Source: Liolophura sinensis
Taxonomy: Eukaryota > Mollusca > Polyplacophora > Chitonida > Chitonidae
Length of the DNA stretch: 64,000 bases
Assembly: GCF_032854445.1 (NCBI RefSeq)
Contig: NC_088295.1
Coordinates: 3,660,501-3,724,500 of the forward strand
Reading direction: 5' to 3'
Shown here: positions 44,601 through 56,600 of the stretch, piece by piece
How the letters are laid out: each line of letters starts with the position of its first letter
Numbering within the stretch: position 1 is the stretch's first letter
Notes under the pieces: model-generated
The model's input: only the letters and a program-made list of their open reading frames with translations
What the model was told of the DNA's origin: nothing
The model's database searches: none
Translations under genes and position numbers: made by a program

Positions 44601-47600
44601 TCAGTTGAAGACAAAAAAAAACTAGACGCCGTAAGTCATCATCGATTTGCATGCTAATCTTTTCACGCGTTAAGTAAACCGTAGACATATTCTAGACAAA
44701 GCGAACTCGTACACTGTTTGCCCCACACTCCTTACAAGGCATGCACCACTCTCTTCGCTCGATTTACATCACTGCCAGCACTAGACAAGCTTGACTTTTG
44801 GGGCCTGAACGACACATTTAAGCTTGTTTACGCTTATCCTTACCACTGGTGTCCTCGCGCAGAACTATATAATCAGCATTCATCAATTAAATGGTTTCAG
44901 GTGTTGGTTAGAGTCATACTGTGCATACTTTAGGTAAAGGGAATGCGTGCGTATTGTGTAATTTTTGTTAGAAACAAAGGTCAGTGTTCGGAGACTTCCT
45001 TTGTATCCCATTTCTAAGCAACTGAATGTGTCCTTTAAGCATGTCTTTACCTTCTGCTGATTAGTTATTATTCATGCATTGCTGGAAAGATAAGGCCATG
45101 AGACTAAGTTTGAGACTAAGTTTGTAATTTACTTCGTTCAGGACCGCGAGGTGGCACATGCGGGAATGGCGGCCGTGGATAACGTGGCGAGCCTGTTCCT
45201 GGAGAAAATTGATGAGAACAGCACGGTGAGCCTGTCATCCAGCAAAATATGGGTGAATGTACAGAAAATCAAGGCCAATGGTACAGGTATATATATATCA
45301 TGACATTGACAAAGAGCATCAGTGGTTTAAAACCTTTAAGGTGTTGACTAACCAACTTTTAATGAAGTTGGAATGTGAATACTTTGAAGAGTGTTAAAAC
45401 ATTAACACTTTACAAAAGTTGTAAGACATTTCTCATAAGCGCCGTCGCTCCTCCTGATGTTTACAGTGTTATATGTAAAACTTCAGTTTTTCAATGAGAA
45501 AACCAGCCCAGATATTAGACAAACATATCGATTTTAAGCCACGGCCAATCCAGTGATAGCGAGAGAATTCACGATGGATTCGCCTTATCTTGATATTCCA
45601 CCATATAGTCCGCAAATGTACCATAAAAAGGGCATTGATTAATGCTTTTCTATAATACAATATATACTTTCAACTTTGAAAACATACAATGTTTTTTCGT
45701 AATTTCAGGTAACGACACGATTCAGTCTGGTTCCGGGGCCTATAACATACCGATGTCCGTCCTAGCTACTAATGCTGGCTCAAACGCCTCTGTTGGCACT
45801 AAGGTAAAGCATTCCGCTGTTCATGATGTCTGCTGGTGTTGACACAAACGACACTGTCGGCACCACGATCAGACATTCGATCTCCTGTCAGTCCTGCCTA
45901 CGAATGGAGGCTTAAACGCCTCTGTCGGCACTAAGGTCAAGCGTTCCGATGTCCGTCCTAGATTCGAATGCTGCCTCAAACGCCACAGTCGGCACTAAGG
46001 TATATAAAGCAACCTGCTGTCCGTCTGTAAGTAATGCTGGCTATAAAGCCGGTGTCGGCACTAGGATAAAGGATTCCGATGTCCATTCTGGATACGAATG
46101 CTGACTCTTTAGGCGCTAAGGTCAGGCATTCCGCGGCCTTCCTGGCTACTAATGCTGGGTCAAACTGGCTCAACTTCGGTTCATGACGATGTATAAATGT
46201 AGCATTTGCTTCATGGTACTTTCCCAGGATCTGGATACTGCCTGGAGACCTATCTTACACAGTGAGCCAGTATGGGTCGGAGTAAGAAGCAGTAAATCAC
46301 AGCACATACCCATAATTGTATACTTGTTTGTGTCGCTGTGAGTTCAAGTCCAGTACATGGGCAGGGCTTCCAGCAACCTGGGGATGGTCATGGGTTTCCC
46401 CCAGGCTCTGCCCGGCTTCCTCCCACCGCCGTCACATAAGTGAAATATTTTTGACTACGGCGTGAAACACCAATCAAATAAATAAATAAATACTTGCTTG
46501 TATTTGCAGATTGTGAACAGCGCTGTGAACCAGTTTACCTTCGGCAAGGGCGCTGGTGACATCACGGGCGGCGTGACGTCATTGACCTTGACAGATGAGA
46601 CGGGCATGGACTTGGTGGTACGGGATACAGACGAGCCGTTCGAAATTTGGCTTCCAGGTAACAGTCTACTTAATACTCTTACTTTCCAGGACAGCTAGTT
46701 AAATACTTGCCTACACTGTAACAGCTTACTGAACACAAGTATTGCTCAAACATTCTAATTAAATTCTTATCTTACAAATATTGCTCACAGTGCCAGGGTT
46801 ACGGTACTTTGGTATCTTATTATAATGGTTTAATATATACACTGAACTTCGAATAACATATTCGGGTACATGTAAGTACGAAATGAGTTCCGAAGGACGT
46901 CAATTCGTATGGTGAATGGAAATTAGAAAGAAATACATTTTAAGGTTAAAACTTGTTGATATTTTCCAGCGGATCCGAACTCGGTGGCCCAGCTGTCGTA
47001 CCACACAATCACGCTCAGTCAGGAGGACTCAGACATTAATTATCATGCCGTGACTCTCCCGGCCAATCATACGTCACTGCACGTGGAGCTTAGAATCACA
47101 GACCCATTCGACCAGTATGACGTCTTCATCTCGTACATGGACTTCCCTAACGAAACACACCATGACTATTCTGATGTCATCCCGCGTGATGCTGTCAGCG
47201 TCATTTCCGGCCTGGTCAAACCTTGCCAAGATGAGGATCTCCTCCTTCATACAATTTATCCTCCGAGACACGTGACTAGATTAAATGGAACCTATCGTGT
47301 TGGCATTAGGCTGAAAGGTAGGCAACATGAGTCTATCAAATTCATAGAGAAAAATCTGTGTTACTTCTGCCAAAGGAAATAATGTTTTGCCAGTGTTTGT
47401 TTCTTTCCTTTCCCCGGGTTCTGCCCAATTTCCTACCACCTTAATGTTGGCCACCGTCGTGTTAGTGAAATATTCTTTACGGCGTGAAACATCAATCAAA
47501 TAAATAAATAAATATTTGTCTGTCTGCGTGTCAATAAGTTACGGGAAAAGTTAGTTATTACAGAAACCGGATGAGGACATCTCACCCCGCAAATCGCGCT

Positions 47601-50600
47601 CGAATGGGTACAGTTTTCTTGCCGCGGGCTGCGACATGGGGGGACGAGGACTGTATCGCTCGCGTGCGATTTGCTCCGTTCTCGTACGCGAACGGTAACA
47701 CCCTCGTTCCCTCGCGGCCCGCGGGCCGAGGACGGTAACATTCGCGCGCAATTGGCACCGTCCTCGTGCCGCGGGCCACCACCCGGCCAGATCTAGATTG
47801 GGGTGAAACTTTGTGCACAGATAGACCTTGGGCTGAGGTCATCACACTTGGGATGAGATCGAACGGGCATCTGCACCCAGATATTCACTAAATCCTTCTT
47901 TACTGCTGAAGAATTGACATAAATGCAGAGTGATGTCCCTTTGTCTACACTGATGGCGGGTGCTGGCCACAGACCCCCATTAGTTTTCCATAAGCGACGA
48001 TGTTAACGTTCAGCGCTGTAACTCAGTCCCAAACATTCCGTGGCCAATAAGCTTTGGTGCATACCTGGCCCAGCCTGTAAGAAAGAAGCCATAAAAATCT
48101 TGATATAGGTTGACCGTCAAAATCCGGACCTTTCTATGCCGGCAGCTGAGAGGGTTGCCTAGCAACGCCAAGGGGACGTCACTCGCAGCCTCATCACCAC
48201 CTGTCTCCTTGTGTCCTCTCGCCCAGAATTTCAAACTTTCATCAAGGACTTTACACCCTAAAATACACAGAATTACATCAGTCCCTACCGAAAAACGGAA
48301 GTTGCAATGGAGGTCTGTGTCCTGCTTGTGCATTTTACTGGTACGGGTGTTTGCTGTCTCGGAGCGCAATCTACATGGTCTGTTTCTTAGCTGTTTAACG
48401 TCATTCTCACGGATAATTCACTTATATTTATCTGCAATCATTTTTATAGATGGAGAAAACCGAAAGTACATGCCTCGAGTAACGGACATCCTTTGTTAAG
48501 TAAACTTAACAAATTTTCCTTAACAATGGACGCACAGACCATTTGTTAACGTTTCCGGAACTTAAACTATTAGCGGTTAAGATAGCAAATCATGCCATGA
48601 AGACAATGTTTTATTATACAGAGGCGAAGATTGAGGTGGGCACAGGTGAGACGAATCGTACTTATGGACTCCGTATATTCGTCAGCGGCTGTAGATTTTG
48701 GAATGAGAGCACAGAGGCGTGGGAAACCACTGGTTGTGAGGCAAGTAGTCTTACTATCGGAGGAGTAAAGGTGTTTGCAGTAAATAAGTTATGCTATTAG
48801 ACAGCGCTATACTTTTGCATGTGACCAGTTTTAATTGCATTTACGATTTTGTTCTCTGTGAATAAATGCTAATAAGTGTTTCGGGGTTGGAACTTTCTAT
48901 TACGCATGTTGGCTTTTCCCCGGGTTGGCGAGATAAACACGGATTTGGCGTGAAGGTTCTATAGAGATCAAACTATATGTATCTGATGCAGCCGTAATGA
49001 ACAGTACATGTACTTTGCTCACCCAAATAACTTATTTGTCGGCTGTAGCTATATGTTTTCTCCTTGTATACTGTTTCTGTAGGTTGGTCAATGTACCAAT
49101 TACAACGCAACCCAATGCTTGTGTAACCATCTGACGTCTTTTGGTGGAAACTTTGTCGTGCCTCCGAACACCATCGACTTCAACACTGTGTGGAGTAAAT
49201 TCGCCAATCTTCACGAAAACGCGGCAGTGTTCGCCACAGTGATTAGTATCCTCATCCTCTACATCCTCCTGCTGATCTGGGCACGTTACATGGACAAGAA
49301 GGATGTCCAAAAGGTAACCAGACGAGCCATACACTTTTGTTGTCCTTTAGTAAGGTACCGCTATCGATTTAGAGAAATATGTAATGATAACGTATGTCTT
49401 TTAAAGGAGAAGAAAACTTAAATATCAAACAAATACCATTGAAAGGAGTATGCATTTTCTCGCAGGTGCATGCCATAAAAAAATTCTAATATGTACCTCA
49501 AGTTGATAAAGCATAAATAGTCAGCGCCAAAATCAGCTGTGGGTGACTCCATTTTGACTAAGACCTAGTCCTGAAGGCTTCTGTGTTAGGAGGAGATCTG
49601 CCGTCGGAAACCGCCGAAGTGCAGTTCGTACATTTCTTCTCTTCTTCCCAGAAGGTAGCGAACAGTACAGTTCGTTTTCCGCTTGACGATCGGGAAACCG
49701 GAATGTTGGATGTAGGTTCCGAGTTTACATGAACAAGCCGTCAGTTTTAGGCAACACACCCCTAGCATAAATTACAGGGTGTTAAAGATCGATGCTATGG
49801 ACTCAGCGATTTATGCCAGCTTTGCCGTTTTCAGGCTTTAAGTGTATGGCGAGGAAAAATGGCAAAATTATGCAGCAGGCACCACCGGATAGCAAAAATG
49901 TGCTCTTTTCAGTCTATAGTGTCATAATTTTAAGATTTCTTCTCCTTTAATACAAACGGTACGGAATTAAATTGCTTTAGGTATGATACCATGAAATAAT
50001 ATGTGCGATTTTATAGGTCTATATACATATGGAGTTTTTTTAATGAAGAAACCTTACAAACTGGGTTGTGTTCGTCATCCCGAAAAGTCAGTGGTAAAAC
50101 CCATTGTGGTACTAACCTTTCTTTGTGTGCCAGTGGGGGGCTATTCCCCTGGAGGACAACCTTCCCAGTGACACCTACCACTATCAGCTATCCGTATGCA
50201 CGGGCATGAAGAAGGGGTCGGGGACGGATTCGCGGGTCAGCTTCATCCTCTCAGGGGACGACAATGACACCGGGGTCAGGTGTCTCTTTGACGGGAAGAG
50301 AAAGGTAACACTAGATGTAGATTACACCTCAAATAAAGTGTTATTCGCTAAGCTGGCCCGAAGAAGCCATGCAGTATCTGTGTACATGTCACCTTGCCCA
50401 CACTGTAGCGTCACGGTTCACGCAAGATCAACGATGACGTAATTTCCGAAATAAATCCGACCGTTGACGGAACATATGCATAATATAGAGGGGTAATTAA
50501 CAAGTATAAAAAATACTTCCAAATGAAATTTTTTAACAAAAATTCCGGGGCATAATTTTCTTCATTTGGCATAAAGACATAGTCTTTGTTTTAGAGTTCC

Positions 50601-53600
50601 TTTTCATGTATCCTTTAAAGTGATGTTCACTATGGTTAAACGATATCTGAAGGTAGTTTGTGAATTGCTTCCCCCAACAATGTCTATATAATAGTTGTTT
50701 AGAAACGGTTTCATGCAGATTAAAAGCCTTTTGTTTTGATCAGAGTAGAATTTACGCCTACTTTTAGCAAATCGAGAACACTAGAGTACACCACTCAAGG
50801 ATAATTTAAGAAAGAAGCGAGTTTGTCAAGTAAAGTTTGTTATCTTGATACAGTCTAGTATGATGTGACGTCGCCCTTGATCGTCACGTGTAGTGACCAC
50901 AGTGAAACACGTGTTGTGTGATGGCAGTTTGTTGGTTTTGTTCAAGCATCTTGGAAGGGGCACAATACTGAACTACGTACTGAGCGTGGAGTCGGGTCTA
51001 GGGCCGCTTACCTTCCTCCGTATCTGGCATGACAACTCCGGCAAAGGCAAGCAGAAAAGTTGGTACCTGAACCAACTGGAGGTGATCGATTTACAGACGG
51101 GAGAGAGGTATTTGTTCCTGTCATATGACAAATAGCGGATAGATGATCGATGTACTGGGAGAATTAAAATCAGTCATTGGTGAATAAGTCATTGATGTAG
51201 GCCTATCCATGAAGTATTCCTGAAATTTCTTTCACTGATATCCCCTGTTGTCCGTGAACAAGTCCTTCGAAACCCTTTTGCTCAAGTCGCCGCTATTTCC
51301 ACTAATAGCATGTCTTTATATATCTGACCCTACCATTAATGTTTACGTATAGAATAGCATGTCTTTATGTATCTGAACGGACCTCCCATTAATGTTTACG
51401 TATAGGACTTGCAAGCTCAAATTCCTTGACAAAGAAACACCCAAAGAATTCAGATAAGTACTCAGACGGTACGAATGAACTGCGTTACAAGGGGCGCTTT
51501 TTTGAACCGTTTCTTGTTCGTGTTTAGGTTCTTCTTCCTATGTGACCGTTGGCTTGCTGTGGAAGAGGATGACGGCCAGGTAGAGAGGATCTTGCCCGTG
51601 GCCGGCATTAACGATCTGGTCGCATTCAAACACCTTTTCTCCTCTAACGTGCGTAAAAAGTTGTCTAACGAGCACCTTTGGTTCTCCGTCTTCTCCCGTC
51701 CCACGCGGAGTAAATTCACACGCTGTCAGAGGATATCCTGTTGCCTCTCCCTGCTCTTCCTGACGATGATCACTAACGCCATGTGGTTCAAGACAGAGGA
51801 GACAGCCGGCCCGGTCACAGCGCTGAAGATCGGCCCCTTCTCCTTCACCCTTCATCAGGTGTTCATCAGCTTCGCCTCCACCATGATTGTATTTCCGGTC
51901 AGCTTTCTCCTCATTACGATATTCCGAAAATCCAGGTCCAAGAAGAACACGGTAGTGCAGAAGAACCAGAGAACCTCCAAGAAATCACAGAAGTACCGCT
52001 GGAAAACTGTAAACAGTCCGCCAAACACATGGGGCGATGTGGAGAAGTCAAAAAAGGACAAGTTTAAAGAGAGCATGCGCAATATTATCAGTTTCCACAA
52101 CCGTAGGTACGAGACAGAGGAAGTCGCTGCTGCCATAGAAGAAGAAGAGATGAAAAAGACCGGGCGCAAGAAGAAAAAGAAGCCCTTCACCTTACCCCAC
52201 TGGTGCATTTTCATCGCATGGTTCTGTAAGTTAACTTTTATTTGTTGTATCAGCATAGACGCTACTTGCTGCTTGGAAATGTTCGTGTTGATCAGATGTA
52301 TTGGACTGAATTCGTACCTTTGATCTATAGACAGGCCTGTGGGAGAAGATCTTGTCTACTATAGTTGTCATCGTGTTGAATTAGATCGCGACGTTGGTCA
52401 TTTAAGAGTTGCAATCAAATGTCATCGTGTTCAATTAGATCGACACGTTGGGCATAAGAAGATTTGCAATCAAATGTCGTGTTGAATAAGATCGGCACGT
52501 TGGGCATATAAGAGTTGCAATCAAATGTCATCGTGTTGAATTAGATCGACACGTTGGGCATAAGAAGATTTGCAATCAAATGCCATCGTGTTGAATTAGA
52601 TCGACACGTTGGGCATATAAGAGTTGCAATCAAATGTCATCGTGTTGAATTAGGTCGACACGTTGGGCATAAGAAGATTTGCAATCAAATGCCATCGTGT
52701 TGAATTAGATCGCCACGTTTGGCATATAAAGAGTTGCTATCAAAGCGCAACTACATGGGATACATTTTTTGATTATCGAAAACTTAAGCCTACTAGCAAG
52801 GTACGAGATTTGAATACTGATTTCATTCATTCGTCTAGAATAGTTCTTGCGTGGTTTGTGTTATACGTCGTTTAGGGAACTGGCCTCGAGATTGTTAAAC
52901 CTTAACGCCCATATTGGTTGACGGTTGGAGTATGAATGTCTTTTTCGACACATAGATTCTATATTGTTTTATCTACTTATAGTGGTGTTTCTGAGCGTGA
53001 CCACCTCAGCCTTCTTCACTATTCTGTACAGCATGGAATGGGGTGCAGACAAAGCCAATGACTGGCTCGTCACTTTCGTAATGTCGTTCTTCCAGTCTGT
53101 GGTCGTCGTCCAGCCCGTTAAGGTAAGGAAGCTGTCAATATATAAAGTAAGAATAAATCTCAGTTATCGAACTAGAGGAATACCTAACAACGGGATAATC
53201 CATGGAACAAGTGTTCGAAATCGCGAGTGTGAAATGGTCTTATGTTTTGTGTCAATAATTTGCCATTACACTTTTGAATATCAGGTGTTTCTCATGGTGG
53301 CGTTTGTTGCCTGTATTCTGAAAAAGCCGGAAATCAACGAGGAAGAAGGTCTAGAGGATGAAATCAACCCAGCACATGACGAGGAGGTGCTGGCAAAGAC
53401 ACCGGAGAACATCACAGGTAATTTGCTCATTCCCACCATCCATACACATAATGCTGGCAAGGAATTTATAGTGCCACAGGTAATATGGTCCTTCACACCT
53501 TTCATACACATGGTGCTGGCTAATACACTGGGGAGCATCACAGGTAATATGGTCGACACCCATACTGCAGGACAGGAGATCAGAGAATGCCACAGGTAAA

Positions 53601-56600
53601 ATGGTCGTTTACCTTTTTGTTCGCACCTGGCTACCCCCTTCCCTTGGCGACGCCCCATTTTCATTCACATACTCCAATTGAATACTGCTAGAGGACTAGG
53701 GAGGTCACAAGGGAGAGTCGGTCACTAGGGTGGGCGGTATTATGTGATGGCGACCGTCTGTCCGTTTGTCCCGTCCGCCAGTCAGTCAGTAGCATAATGT
53801 CCGTGTGCAGATTTAATTTTTGAAAAATTCATAGATACGGGTGTGAAGATGTGTTCATTTTCGCGTAATGTCACCTACATGTACTGTACAAACAAAGTAT
53901 GACTTCAACTCTACTTGCTTTGTATATGCTGTTTTAATATTTGGTTGGTTCTCATATGTGTGGTTACCATGCCAACCTGATATAAAAAGGTATAACTGTG
54001 TTCGGGCTATAGCTATATCTATTGATTATGGAGTTTATTTTTTTTGTGACTGTATGACGCTACTCACATTTGTTCACTTCCGTGGATTGTAGATTTCTTT
54101 ATATCCGCTGTATGAATAGGTATGACTTCCTGTCTGGACTAAAACTGCAATTGTTTTGTATATATATGCATGGATTGACCCAATATTGATTTTTGGTGGA
54201 TTAAGCAGGTCACGACGGGTCATGTCACAGATTTGTTCATTTCCGCAGTTCCGACGCTAACAAGAGGGCCACCCCCGCACTTCCGGCACCTCACAGTAGG
54301 AGCAGAACTATAGTTCACAAGCATGTACAGTTGAAGAACAATTCATTCCAAACTCATCGTTTTCCGTATTGTTTTAAGTTTACCATTTAATACATGATTT
54401 TCCCCACCAAATACGATGAAGCATGTTCCTCGTGGTTGTGAGTTCATTAACATTCTGCTGTTATTGTTCTATACGTTTCACCTCAACTCAACACGTATGT
54501 CTACTCTCGGCGCCTTGGCAGCAATAAGCGGTCAGTGGAACTCGTACGGTCGTCTTTGAAGTTGCTTTACCTGAAGTTCTTTGTAGTTGTCTTGCCTTCT
54601 GCAAATATGGCATTCACATTGAGTCTATGACTGATATGTGTACAAAGCTCATCAGTACCTGGTTTTCTGTTCTTCGCCGACCAGCAATCATGCTTCAGAG
54701 GAAAATGGCGGCGCAGGAACTTCAGCCACCGGACTTCCAAGCCCTGGAGGCGGCACGAGAACTGAGATTGAAGGAGATGAAGATGGAGGTAATCATCAAA
54801 GAGATCATCATCTACGCCTTCTTCGTGCTCGTCCTCTTCTTCATCTCGTACCAGACCCGTGACAGCCAGTCCTACATGTACGCCTCACATCTGCAGAACA
54901 CCTTCCTCACCTCCAGCAATGGCATGGCCTTTGACAAGGTACCTGTTCTCTTCTGGTATTTCCAATGTGTTTGTGGCGTTATGTAAGGTTTACCTGGAAA
55001 CCGTCTGAATCTAAAACACTGAATCTGACAAACCTGCAAACTTTGTCAATTGACTTGTAAGCATATTTGTTATACTCTTAATCTCAGAAAGAACTAAGCC
55101 GGTATAGATGTTGACTAAAGTCGTCATCATATCACTGTTCAGTCGTGGTATCAGCCGATCTCCTACGAAGTGATGGGACAGTGGAACGAAGCGAAGACGG
55201 TACGAAATAATGACATGAATGAATGCTTGGAGTCTGTCGTCGTACTTAACAATTATGCGGTCATATGACGACGAGGAGACATAAGGTGTGTGTACATATA
55301 CTGTGTCTTCTTGTGGCAGAGCGAGTCCATGCCTTCAAAATGCTGCCACCACTGAAGTATCATGCCGAGACACAAGACATAAAACATCACATTATATTGA
55401 CACCGGACAACCCAGTCCTGCTTCCTTGCTCTAAACCCTCAGTGCTGAGCGCCAACAAGCACAGGTGTATTGCAGATCAGTTGTTATTTCAGAATTGAAA
55501 TATCAAGTGTACGTACCTTACATCCACGAGTCTTACAGATACAACGATTCATTTAATATTGGAATACCAAGTGTTGGAAAAGATGGCATAATTGACAATA
55601 AAAGATTTCAAGTGTACTTTATATAGCCCTACACCTGTAATTCAATATTGACGTATCAAGGGGTCATTATATAATTCAGCACTGACGTATCAATTGTACG
55701 CTATATAGGCCTACGCGTAGCTGTTATCCAGCACTGACGTATCAGTTGTAAGGTATATAGGCCTGCACGTAGCTGTTATTCAGCACTACGTATCGAGTGC
55801 ACGTTATATATGCCTGTACGTAGCTGTTATTCAGCCCTGATGTATCAATTGTACGCTATATAGGCCTGCACGTAGCTGTTATTTAGCACTGACGTATCAA
55901 AGTGTACGCGATATAGGCCTGTAGGTAGCTGTTATTCAGCACTGACGTATCGACTGTACGCTATACAGACATATACGTCGCTGTTATTTAGCACTGACGT
56001 ATCAACTGTACACTATATATGCCTGCGCGTAGCTGTTATTCAGCACTGACTTATCAATTGTACGCTATATAGGCCTGCACGTAACTGTTATTCAGCACTG
56101 ACGTATCAATTGTACGCTATATAGGCCTGAACATAGCTGTTATTCAGCACTGACGTATCAATTGTACGTTATATAGGCCTGCACATAGCTGTTATTCAGC
56201 ACTGGCGTATCAAATGTACGCTATATATGCGTGCACGTGGCTGTTATTCCGCACTGGCGTATCAATGGTACGCTATATAAGCCTGCACGTATCTGCTATT
56301 TAGCACTGACGTATCAAAGTGTACGCTATATAGGCCTGTACGTAGGTGTTGTTCAGCACTGACGTATTTATTGTACGCTATATAGGCCTGCACTTGGCTG
56401 TTATTCAGCACTGATGTATCAATTGTACGTTCTAAAGGCCTACACGTAGCTGTTATTCAGCACTGCGGTATCAATTGTAGGCTGTATAGGCCTGTACCTA
56501 GCTGTTATTCAGCACTGCGGTATCAATTGTACGCTATATAGGCCTGCACGTAGCTGTTATTTAGCACTGACGTATCAAAGTGTACGCGATATAGGCCTGT

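Noticed and set aside
47551-47845. Arg-rich minus ORFs in the GC-rich block
   Set aside because: High GC alone suppresses stop codons; the repeats decay irregularly and no homology is recognised.
50893-50946. Upstream start of the second PLAT exon at TAG|TGACC or CACAG|TGAAA
   Set aside because: Both acceptors give the wrong phase after 50304. CAAG|CATCTT at 50947 restores frame and the conserved PLAT step.
55141-55199. Extra polycystin exon (SWYQPISYEVMGQWNEAK text) between 54938 and 57491
   Set aside because: It has AG and GT borders, but 54938 joins 57491 directly in phase and gives the conserved FDK-ISTPAEYW sequence, and the segment abuts a SINE.
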